Below, piece after piece: positions 1-6,353 of a DNA stretch of 10,471 nt. The translations under genes were made by a program, and so were the position numbers. How positions within the stretch are numbered: the stretch's first letter is position 1; every line of letters starts with the position of its first letter. The notes below the pieces were generated by a model, which was given only the letters and a program-made list of their open reading frames with translations, made no database searches and had not been told where the DNA came from. Origin of the DNA: a bacterium (GTDB lineage: Bacteria > Bacillota > Clostridia > Oscillospirales > Oscillospiraceae); the NCBI GenBank assembly GCA_019424865.1, contig JAHYYS010000076.1, positions 1-10,471 of the forward strand, in the 5' to 3' direction.

Positions 1-823
<823 letters not shown>

Positions 824-845
824 GGGTGGTATCTCCTCCTCGTAG

Positions 846-867
846 GGGCCGGCGTCCCCGCCGGCCC
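846..867. repeat. GC-rich palindrome (REP-like) immediately upstream of gyrA
   Basis: Perfect 9-bp arms GGGCCGGCG and CGCCGGCCC flank a 4-nt loop (855-858). On the gyrA strand the hairpin ends a few bases before the GAGGAGGAG ribosome binding site and has no T-tract, so it is not an ordinary intrinsic terminator. The GTAGGGGCC start and GGCCCGC end resemble the short palindromic intergenic repeats common in GC-rich Clostridia. That family assignment is from memory and unverified. Confidence 0.7.
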
Positions 868-963
868 GCAAAGGCATAGTTTATGGGATGGGCAGCTGGG
901 GACAGCCGCCTGTGTGCGTCAACGTGTTGGACCTGCCCCAGTTCCGGCGTCTTCCGGGCAAGA

Positions 964-1263
964 TTATGTTCTCCCTGCTCCGCCCAGGACCAGCCCGGCC
1001 AGACAGCCCAGCACACAGGCCAGCGCGCAAAACAGGATATATCCCATCTCATGGGGATGGAACAGATTGATGACGCACAGCAAGCTCGCTCCGGCGGCGC
1101 AGAGGGCAAGCCAAAGGGGCATAAGCCGGATCCATACCGCCCTCCGGCTTTGCCAGCACAGCAGCTGAATGGCAGCAAAGAGCACAGCCGCGGCAGCTGC
1201 GGCGGCCATGGAGGCCGGATAGGGCGGGATGTTTTTCCAAAGGGAGGCGGAAAGGCGCGTCAT
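964..1263 (-). CDS. Small three-helix membrane protein of unknown function between gyrB and gyrA
   Basis: A 99-residue hydrophobic protein that I do not recognise. The reading frame is open further upstream (a Met at 1347, inside the gyrB 3' end), but the start at 1263 is chosen because AGGAGGG lies 7 nt before it. Three probable membrane segments are visible, at about residues 17-37 (alanine-rich, then VLFAAIQLLCW), 46-67 and 73-95 (cysteine-bearing). A short positive cluster (QSRRAVWIR) lies between helices 1 and 2, and a His-rich turn (LFHPHEM) between 2 and 3. There is no signal peptide cleavage motif or enzymatic motif. It begins 43 bp after gyrB ends and is probably co-transcribed with the gyrase genes. 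Function unknown. Confidence 0.7.
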   Translation of the reverse strand: MTRLSASLWKNIPPYPASMAAAAAAAVLFAAIQLLCWQSRRAVWIRLMPLWLALCAAGASLLCVINLFHPHEMGYILFCALACVLGCLAGLVLGGAGRT

Positions 1264-1270
1264 CTTCTCT

Positions 1271-1277
1271 CCCTCCT
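1271..1277 (-). promoter_or_regulatory. Ribosome binding site deciding the start of the small membrane protein
   Basis: AGGAGGG on the minus strand, 7 nt before the ATG at 1263. The longer frame starting at 1347 lacks such a site and would overlap gyrB, so this site fixes the 99-residue form. Confidence 0.7.
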
Positions 1278-1306
1278 CAACTCTGGGGTCCGGTCCGTTT
1301 TCCCCA

Positions 1307-3259
1307 TCAATAGTCCAGATTGACGGCGTACTTGGCGTTGCGCTCAATAAACTCCTTCCGGGGCTCCACCTTCTCGCCCATCAGGACGTTGAAGGTGGCG
1401 TCGGCGGCCACGGCGTCATCCAGCTCAATGCGCCGCAGGGTGCGCTTTTCCGGGTCCATGGTGGTCTCCCACAGCTCGTGGGGGTCCATCTCGCCCAGGC
1501 CCTTGAAGCGGCTGATGACCACCTTGGTGTTGGGGTTGTCCCCCCGCAGCTCGGCGGACACCTGGTCCCGCTCCTCGTCGGAGAAGGCCACCCGCACCGT
1601 CTTGCCCCGGGTCAGCTTGTACAGGGGCGGGACGGCGGAGTACACATAGCCCTGCTCAATCAGGGGCCGCATAAAGCGGAAGAAGAAGGTGAGCAGCAAA
1701 GTGCGGATGTGGGCCCCGTCCACGTCGGCATCGGCCATGATGATAACCTTGTGATAGCGCAGCTTGGCGGGATCAAATTCCTCCCCGATGCCCGCCCCCA
1801 GGGCGGTGATCACCGGCTGGAGCTTGTCGTTGCCGTACACCTTGTCCGCCCGGGCCTTTTCCACGTTGAGCATCTTGCCCCACAGGGGAAGGATGGCCTG
1901 GAAGCGGCTGTCCCGGCCCTGGGTGGCCGAGCCGCCTGCGGAATCGCCCTCGACGATGTACAGCTCGGTGAGCTCGGGGTTTGCCTCGTTGCAGTCCCGG
2001 AGCTTGTCCGGCATGGCGGCGCCGCCCAGAGCGGTTTTTCTCCGGATGGACTCACGGGCCTTGCGGGCGGCCTCCCGGGCCCGGTTGGCGGTGAGGGCCT
2101 TGTCCAGAATGGCCCGGCCCACGGCGGGGTTCTCCTCCAGATAGGTCTCCAGCTTTTCCGAGACGATGGAGTTGACCAGGGTGCGCATCTCGCTGTTGCC
2201 CAGCTTGGCCTTGGTCTGGCCCTCGAACTGGGCCTCGGTGAGCTTGACGGAGATCACAGCGGTCAGGCCCTCCCGGCAGTCCTCGCCGGACACCTTTTCG
2301 TCGTCCTTAAGCAGCTTGATTTTCCGGCCGTAGGCGTTGAGCACGTTGGTCAGGGCCCGCTTGAAGCCCTCCTCGTGCATGCCGCCCTCCGGGGTGTGGA
2401 CGTTGTTGGCGAAGGAGACCATAATCTCGCTGTAGCCGTCGTTATACTGCATGGCCACCTCGGCCATGGAGTCCTCCCGGGCGCCGGACATATAGATGAC
2501 CTCGGCGTGGAGGGGATCCTTGTTCCGGTTGATAAAGGAGACAAACTCCCGGATGCCCCCCTCATAGCACATGTCGTCCTCCTGCTCCTGCCCCGGGCGC
2601 AGGTCCACCGTCTGGATGCGCAGGCCGGCGTTGAGGAAGGCCTCCTCCCGCATGCGGGTGTGCAGGGTCTCGTAGTTATACTCCAGGGTGTCGAACATCT
2701 CCGGGTCGGGCTTGAAGGTGACGGTGGTGCCGGTGTGGTCGGTCTTGCCCACCACCTTCATTTCCTGGGTGATCTTTCCCCGGGCAAACTTCATCTCGTA
2801 AATTTCCCCGTTTTTGTGGACCTGGACCTCCAGCCACTCGGAGAGGGCGTTTACCACGCTGGCGCCCACGCCGTGCAGGCCGCCGGACACCTTGTAGCCG
2901 CCGCCGCCGAACTTGCCGCCGGCGTGGAGGACGGTGAAGACCACCTCCAGGGCGGGCCGGCCCGTCTGGGGCTGGATGTCCACCGGGATGCCCCGGCCGT
3001 TGTCGGTGACGGTGATGGTGTTGCCCGGGTTGATGGTCACCGTGATGTCGGTGCAGTAGCCGGCCAGGGCCTCGTCAATGGAGTTATCCACAATCTCGTA
3101 TACCAGGTGATGCAGACCCGACTCGCTGGTGGAGCCGATGTACATGCCCGGGCGCTTGCGTACTGCCTCCAGGCCCTCCAGGACCTGAATTTCAGATCCG
3201 CCGTACTCGTGGTCCACCTGGGTGGTGTTCAGCTCGTTCTGCTCGTTGAATTCAGACAT
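1307..3259 (-). CDS. gyrB: DNA gyrase subunit B
   Basis: The ATPase subunit of gyrase, 650 residues, the normal Gram-positive length without the Gram-negative insertion. The start at 3259 (MSEFNEQNE) is chosen over an open extension upstream because GGAGG lies 5 nt before it and homology starts near residue 20. The GHKL ATPase is visible: E55/N59 in YEIVDNSIDEA, DNGRG (86-90), GGLHGVGASVVN (126-137), and the QTK transducer lysine K350. The TOPRIM domain has EGDSAGG (437-443), DADVDG (510-515) and a canonical end, NAKYAVNLDY. The position of E. coli Lys447 is Trp460 (LPLWGKMLNVEKAR). A structured 158-bp leader separates it from the upstream lipoprotein gene. Identification is certain. Confidence 0.98.
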   Translation of the reverse strand: MSEFNEQNELNTTQVDHEYGGSEIQVLEGLEAVRKRPGMYIGSTSESGLHHLVYEIVDNSIDEALAGYCTDITVTINPGNTITVTDNGRGIPVDIQPQTGRPALEVVFTVLHAGGKFGGGGYKVSGGLHGVGASVVNALSEWLEVQVHKNGEIYEMKFARGKITQEMKVVGKTDHTGTTVTFKPDPEMFDTLEYNYETLHTRMREEAFLNAGLRIQTVDLRPGQEQEDDMCYEGGIREFVSFINRNKDPLHAEVIYMSGAREDSMAEVAMQYNDGYSEIMVSFANNVHTPEGGMHEEGFKRALTNVLNAYGRKIKLLKDDEKVSGEDCREGLTAVISVKLTEAQFEGQTKAKLGNSEMRTLVNSIVSEKLETYLEENPAVGRAILDKALTANRAREAARKARESIRRKTALGGAAMPDKLRDCNEANPELTELYIVEGDSAGGSATQGRDSRFQAILPLWGKMLNVEKARADKVYGNDKLQPVITALGAGIGEEFDPAKLRYHKVIIMADADVDGAHIRTLLLTFFFRFMRPLIEQGYVYSAVPPLYKLTRGKTVRVAFSDEERDQVSAELRGDNPNTKVVISRFKGLGEMDPHELWETTMDPEKRTLRRIELDDAVAADATFNVLMGEKVEPRKEFIERNAKYAVNLDY

Positions 3260-3284
3260 AAAAACCTCCGCTTGTGTTCGTGCC

Positions 3285-3338
3285 GCCGCGCTGGGCGCCT
3301 GGGTGCGGGACTCCCCGTTCCCACGCGCCTGGCGCGGC
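3285..3338 (-). other. Stable GC-rich hairpin in the gyrB leader
   Basis: Outer arms GCCGCGC (3285-3291) and GCGCGGC (3332-3338) are perfect complements. Nested inside are GGCGC (3294-3298) and GCGCC (3325-3329). The structure lies about 26 bp before the gyrB start and has no T-tract on the gyrB strand. It is a candidate leader structure; role unknown. Confidence 0.5.
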
Positions 3339-3364
3339 AGAGCTCCCTGCTTTTTTCTCCCCCG

Positions 3365-3405
3365 CGCCGGAGCGGCTTCCAGACAGACCGAAAGCCCCTC
3401 CGGCG
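3365..3405 (-). other. Long imperfect hairpin between the TPR lipoprotein gene and gyrB
   Basis: An 8-bp outer stem (3365-3372 with 3398-3405, CGCCGGAG/CTCCGGCG), one C-C mismatch, then a 7-bp inner stem including one G-T pair (3374-3380 with 3390-3396), and a 9-nt loop. It starts 13 bp after the lipoprotein stop codon. Neither strand has an adjacent T-run, so I do not call it a Rho-independent terminator. It may stabilise the upstream mRNA end or belong to the gyrB leader. Confidence 0.5.
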
Positions 3406-3417
3406 GGTCACGCCCCC

Positions 3418-4797
3418 TTATTCCGGCGCAAAATAGTTGATGCTGCTTACCGTCTCTCCATCCGCGGTATAAATGCCAAGGATGGTCCGATCTTCCAGGA
3501 CATAACGTACATGGGAATCTGTCCGGGACAAAACAGACTGGCTGCGTGCCTCTGTCAGGCGGCATGCATCATCCCAGGACATGCCGTACTCAACGCCGCA
3601 GATGGCGTATTCACACGGCCCGTTTATGGAGATATATCCCACCTGCGAATTTCCAAAGGAGTCGCTGATGATGATGGTCCCATTGCTGTATTCCGTGGTC
3701 CCGTCTGTGGCTCCGGCGTTCTCCATGCCCTCAAACATGGCCGCAAGCTGCTGGAGATCCGTGCCCATATACTGGGCCAGATCCGGCTTGCTGCTGGCCT
3801 GCGGGGCGGGCAGGGGGACAAATTCCACCGGCTCCCGCTCATCCAGATAGTCCTGATACTGCGCCTGGGTCAGCGGCTGGGACACCCCGTCCCGGTACAG
3901 GTCATAGGATTGCTGCCGGGTGGCATAGTCCACCTCGAAATTCACGCTGAATGCCAGCCCAATCCGCTCCTCCTCCAGGGTGTGGTAGCCAAAGCCGCCG
4001 AACATGGAGCCGTTGTTCAGCTCGGTATACACCAGGGCCTGGTACTGGGGGGAGTAGTATAGGGTGCCGTAGTACTGGGACACAGACCCGGCGTTTTCCC
4101 CCTCATAGAGAGCATCGCTCCCAATCATGGCCGGGGCAATCTCACGGCTCTCCCGGCTGCATACAAAAACCGCATAGTTGAAAAACCCGGTGCCGTTCCC
4201 GCCGCTGAGAATCAGCTCCTCCCATCCGTCCCCATTCACATCCAAAAGGGCGTATTCGCTGGGAACGCCGTAGATCCAGCTGTCCTGAAGTTCGGAGTAG
4301 CCCTCCTGCTCCAAAAAGGCCTCGAATAAGGCCTGGGGCGACCCGGTCTCCTCCTCCAGCCGGTTCAGCTGGTCCTGGATGTCGGGGTCCTGCCCTGTCT
4401 TTTCCAGAGCCTCCTGCAAAATCTCCAAAGCCCGGTCATACTCCCCCTGAAGGACATACACATCCGCCAGACCCAGCCAGGCAGAAACCAGAGTCTCGTC
4501 CAGCTCCAGCGCCGCCTGATAATCTGCCAGGGCGGCGGACAGGTTGTCTTCGGTCTCCCCCAGCAGGACATAGGCGTCGCCTCGTCCGATCAGGGCCTCC
4601 GCCCGTTTGGGATCGATCTCAATGGCCGCGGTGAAGGCAATGACAGCCTCCTGATAATTTCCCTGGGACAGGTACCGCATGCCCAGGTCATATTGCTCCT
4701 GCCATCTGGATTCCTGACTCTGTCCGCAGGAAACCAGAAGGGACAAAAGCAGAATCACCGCCGCCGCGGCCCGGGACAATGTGCTCCCTCTCTCCAT
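3418..4797 (-). CDS. TPR-repeat lipoprotein of unknown function
   Basis: A 459-residue predicted exported lipoprotein. The start at 4797 is preferred over an ATG at 4812 because AGGAG lies 7 nt before it and the upstream ATG has no such site. The signal peptide is short, with a hydrophobic run AAAAVILLLSLLVSC whose lipobox Cys is C24. Three tetratricopeptide repeats follow (about 32-65, 66-103 with a small insertion, 104-137), ending in a charged helix. A globular part from about 157 carries an EF-hand-like/FG-GAP-like loop, LLDVNGDGWEEL (184-195), suggesting possible calcium binding. The C-terminal portion has no motif I recognise. It lies 39 bp after the PH-domain gene, likely in the same operon. 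TPRs suggest a protein-binding role at the outer face of the membrane; a link to replication is not shown. Confidence 0.88.
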   Translation of the reverse strand: MERGSTLSRAAAAVILLLSLLVSCGQSQESRWQEQYDLGMRYLSQGNYQEAVIAFTAAIEIDPKRAEALIGRGDAYVLLGETEDNLSAALADYQAALELDETLVSAWLGLADVYVLQGEYDRALEILQEALEKTGQDPDIQDQLNRLEEETGSPQALFEAFLEQEGYSELQDSWIYGVPSEYALLDVNGDGWEELILSGGNGTGFFNYAVFVCSRESREIAPAMIGSDALYEGENAGSVSQYYGTLYYSPQYQALVYTELNNGSMFGGFGYHTLEEERIGLAFSVNFEVDYATRQQSYDLYRDGVSQPLTQAQYQDYLDEREPVEFVPLPAPQASSKPDLAQYMGTDLQQLAAMFEGMENAGATDGTTEYSNGTIIISDSFGNSQVGYISINGPCEYAICGVEYGMSWDDACRLTEARSQSVLSRTDSHVRYVLEDRTILGIYTADGETVSSINYFAPE

Positions 4798-4804
4798 CTC
4801 TCTT

Positions 4805-4809
4805 CTCCT
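4805..4809 (-). promoter_or_regulatory. Ribosome binding site deciding the lipoprotein start
   Basis: AGGAG on the minus strand, 7 nt before the ATG at 4797. It overlaps the first codons of the alternative 5-residue-longer start at 4812, making that longer form unlikely. Confidence 0.65.
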
Positions 4810-4836
4810 CATTTCTTGGTGAATGTCTCAACTCCC

Positions 4837-5241
4837 TCAGTCCTGCTCCAGCTCCTCCTGCACTGCGTCCTGGGGTTCCTCGTCGTCCTGGGCCCCCACC
4901 ATCTCCATGGTGCGCATGCGCCGCTGATCCTTCTCCTGCTCCACCTGGCGGAAGATCAGCTCCTTGACCTCCCGGGGGTGCTTGACATTCAGCAGATAAA
5001 GGTCCGGCGCCGTCTTGTCCGAGGAGTGGACGCACACCGTTCCCACGCCAAAGATCCGCTGGGTCAGCTTCAGCTGCAGCTCCAGATCCCGCACCCGGTA
5101 GAGCAGCACCTCCTCCACATGGATGTTGAGAAAGCCCTTCTCCACAAAAATCCGGTCCTCGCTCAGGCGGTAGCGGGTAAAGGACAGGGGCAGGCCGAAA
5201 TAGCGCTTGCGGTCCTTCCACAGATACTGAATCTTTTCCAT
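4837..5241 (-). CDS. PH-domain protein (bacterial PH, bPH2-like)
   Basis: A 134-residue soluble protein. The central part (about 20-110) resembles the bacterial pleckstrin-homology domain family (bPH_2/YdbS-YdbT type): a beta-rich stretch with LPLSFTRYRLSEDRIFVEKG, then a VLLYRVRDLELQLKLTQRIFG segment, a GVGTVCVHSSD strand, and a closing LLNVKHPREVKELIFRQVEQE helix. Unlike many family members it has no transmembrane helices. The C-terminal 30 residues are acidic and probably disordered (QDDEEPQDAVQEELEQD). The start at 5241 has GGAGG 9 nt upstream. It is 26 bp downstream of remB and 39 bp upstream of the TPR lipoprotein gene, suggesting one operon. The molecular role of this family is poorly known; the domain call rests on pattern recognition only. 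Confidence 0.78.
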   Translation of the reverse strand: MEKIQYLWKDRKRYFGLPLSFTRYRLSEDRIFVEKGFLNIHVEEVLLYRVRDLELQLKLTQRIFGVGTVCVHSSDKTAPDLYLLNVKHPREVKELIFRQVEQEKDQRRMRTMEMVGAQDDEEPQDAVQEELEQD

Positions 5242-5267
5242 AACACAAATCCTCCGTTTTGATACGT

Positions 5268-5531
5268 TTATTCCAATGGTCCGCGCTCCGCCCGGCTGAG
5301 CAGGGCCGCCGGGGACAGCTGGGAGATATAGACGGTGGGCTTCTCCTTTCCCCGGCCCACCAGGATAAAGGAGCGGGGCAGGTCACCGCCCAGCCAGACC
5401 GTCCGGCCCTCCCGCTCGCACTGCTCCAGAAACTCCCGGGTCTTATAGGCCCAGCTGGCGTTGTCCAAATCAAAAATTCCCAAAATCTCCCCATAGGGGA
5501 CGACAACAGACTGACCCAAGTGCAGATACAA
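5268..5531 (-). CDS. remB: RemB-like extracellular matrix regulator (DUF370), TTG start
   Basis: An 87-residue protein of the RemA/RemB (DUF370) family. In Bacillus subtilis the remB gene (yaaB) occupies the same place between recF and gyrB, and Rem proteins act as DNA-binding regulators of matrix genes. Family hallmarks are the N-terminus MYLHLGQSVVVPYGEILGIF, a DLDNAS segment, a helix KTREFLEQCE, and LPRSFILV followed by VYISQLSPAALLSR near the end. The start codon is TTG (5529-5531). It is chosen because GGGGGAG lies 7 nt upstream and because the family begins exactly at this MYLHLGQ motif; the protein contains no other Met. It is 24 bp downstream of a small membrane-protein gene. The target in this organism is unknown. 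Confidence 0.9.
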   Translation of the reverse strand: MYLHLGQSVVVPYGEILGIFDLDNASWAYKTREFLEQCEREGRTVWLGGDLPRSFILVGRGKEKPTVYISQLSPAALLSRAERGPLE

Positions 5532-5538
5532 ACAGCAG

Positions 5539-5545
5539 CTCCCCC
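5539..5545 (-). promoter_or_regulatory. Ribosome binding site supporting the TTG start of remB
   Basis: GGGGGAG on the minus strand, 7 nt before the TTG at 5531-5529. It supports the non-ATG start, for which no in-frame ATG alternative exists. Confidence 0.6.
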
Positions 5546-5555
5546 TTTTACCCTT

Positions 5556-5858
5556 CTACCGGGGACGGATAATCCGCGGCGTCCACAGGTACTTCCACAG
5601 CCGCCACCCCAGATAACAGCCCAGCAGCAGAAACACCGCCGGCAGGCCGGGGAACAGCACCAGCTGGGTCAGGGGGGAGACGGTCTCGTCCTCCCACATA
5701 TTCCACCGGCCCACGCCCACAGCCGCGGCAAAGACCAGGGCCAGGACAGGGGGGAGGGCCCGCCAGATCCGCCGCCTTGGCAGGCGGCAGCACAGGTATT
5801 CCAGCAAAATCCCCAGCAGCAGGGGGAGCAGACAGAAAAAACCAAGTACGATGGGCAT
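5556..5858 (-). CDS. Small three-helix membrane protein of unknown function between recF and remB
   Basis: A 100-residue protein not recognised as a named family. The start at 5858 is supported by AAGGAG 5 nt upstream. Three hydrophobic segments are visible, at about residues 2-22 (VLGFFCLLPLLLGILLEYL), 33-50 and 63-87 (QLVLFPGLPAVFLLLGCYLGW). A basic loop CCRLPRRR after helix 1 suggests that loop is cytoplasmic, and an acidic loop MWEDETV precedes helix 3. The C-terminus is basic (WTPRIIRPR). It lies 24 bp upstream of remB and is probably its operon partner. Its size and three-helix layout echo the 99-aa protein between gyrB and gyrA, but I see no clear sequence similarity. Function unknown. 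Confidence 0.72.
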   Translation of the reverse strand: MPIVLGFFCLLPLLLGILLEYLCCRLPRRRIWRALPPVLALVFAAAVGVGRWNMWEDETVSPLTQLVLFPGLPAVFLLLGCYLGWRLWKYLWTPRIIRPR

Positions 5859-5935
5859 GCTTTCTCCTTTCTGTCCGGGCGTTCCGCAGAGGGATCCAAC
5901 AGGTTTCTTGTGTTCCCCATCCCCCTCGCGGCTTT

Positions 5936-6044
5936 GCAGCCCTGTGGGGCCCCTTACAGATTAAAATCCTCGGGCGAAGTAAATTCGCCCTCCGGAAATT
6001 CTCAGCCCCCTCGGGCTTCGAATTTACAGCGCTGCGCGCTGATA
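5936..6044 (-). repeat. 109-bp hairpin-rich element, copy A
   Basis: The non-coding part of copy A. It has the same hairpins as copy B: a 30-nt hairpin at 5996-6025 with tandem G-A mismatches, a 7-bp hairpin at 5972-5990, and 9-bp competing inverted arms at 5979-5987 and 6019-6027. The two base differences from copy B (6042, 6044) fall outside these stems. Confidence 0.75.
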
Positions 6045-6138
6045 TCAGGTATTCCTCACCACGGACCCGTTCCGGATATGGAACGCCTTGCCGCCCTCTA
6101 ACCCCTCTAATTTTTCTTCCTCGCAGCAGGTGATGAAC
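6045..6138 (-). pseudogene. recF: Duplicated 3' remnant of recF
   Basis: On the minus strand this encodes FITCCEEEKLEGLEGGKAFH followed by IRNGSVVRNT and a TGA stop, identical to residues 341-370 of the intact RecF just upstream. It lacks a start, a ribosome binding site and all ATPase motifs, so it cannot make a RecF. The three nucleotide differences from the intact gene inside this coding part are all synonymous (AAT/AAC Asn, AAG/AAA Lys, TTA/CTA Leu). A shifted frame of the upstream recF runs into it by chance; I do not regard that as a gene. Confidence 0.9.
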
Positions 6139-6140
6139 CT

Positions 6141-6163
6141 CCCACAGGGCGCAGCCCTGTGGG
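6141..6163. repeat. Perfect 10-bp palindrome at the duplication junction
   Basis: CCCACAGGGC (6141-6150), loop GCA, GCCCTGTGGG (6154-6163). The left arm lies in the 12-bp spacer found only between the two direct-repeat copies. The right arm is inside copy B and is also present at the start of copy A (5939-5948), where it has no palindromic partner. Confidence 0.85.
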
Positions 6164-6259
6164 GCCCCTTACAGATTAAAATCCTCGGGCGAAGTAAATT
6201 CGCCCTCCGGAAATTCTCAGCCCCCTCGGGCTTCGAATTTACAGCGCTGCGCGCTGGTG
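6151..6259 (-). repeat. 109-bp hairpin-rich element downstream of recF, copy B
   Basis: Read on the minus strand, directly after the recF stop, it shows three hairpins. First is CAGCG/CGCTG with a 5-nt loop (6242-6256). Second is a 30-nt hairpin (6211-6240) with outer arms AAATTC/GAATTT, a GA opposite GA, and inner arms AGCCC/GGGCT. Third is GGGCGAA/TTCGCCC with a 5-nt loop (6187-6205). The arms 6234-6242 and 6194-6202 are 9-bp perfect complements that would compete with hairpins two and three. Only four T residues follow the third hairpin, so terminator activity would be weak. It may be a dispersed palindromic repeat or a structured 3' UTR. Confidence 0.7.
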
Positions 6260-6353
6260 TCAGGTGTTCCTCACCACGGACCCGTTCCGGATATGGAACG
6301 CTTTGCCGCCCTCTAACCCCTCTAGTTTTTCTTCCTCGCAGCAGGTGATGAAC
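6151..6353 (-). repeat. Direct repeat copy B (203 bp): 3' end of intact recF plus structured flank
   Basis: The copy attached to the intact recF. 6260-6353 is the genuine recF 3' end and 6151-6259 its immediate 3' flank. It is the probable parent or sister of copy A; see that entry for the differences. Confidence 0.95.

Larger units (their letters stand above)
5936..6138 (-). repeat. Direct repeat copy A (203 bp): recF tail plus structured flank
   Basis: A near-identical copy of 6151-6353, offset by exactly 215 bp with no gaps. Five differences are seen, all transitions, at 6042/6257, 6044/6259, 6051/6266, 6087/6302 and 6110/6325, giving 97.5% identity. On the minus strand it holds the last 30 codons and stop of recF (6045-6138) followed by 109 bp of hairpin-rich non-coding sequence (5936-6044). 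Confidence 0.95.

Noticed and set aside
824..963. Promoter for gyrA in the 140-bp gap
   Set aside because: A TTGACG and a TAAACT can be found on the minus strand, but they are about 33 bp apart, far from the usual 17 bp.
3339..3356. Plus-strand T6 run after the 3285-3338 hairpin as an intrinsic terminator
   Set aside because: The T-run starts 12 bases after the stem, on the strand opposite to all genes; no plus-strand gene exists here to terminate.
1229..3436. A 735-codon open frame on the plus strand opposite gyrB
   Set aside because: It is antisense to an unmistakable gyrB in GC-rich DNA, where opposite frames stay open by codon bias. Its protein is a Val/Gly/His/Leu-rich string without any domain.
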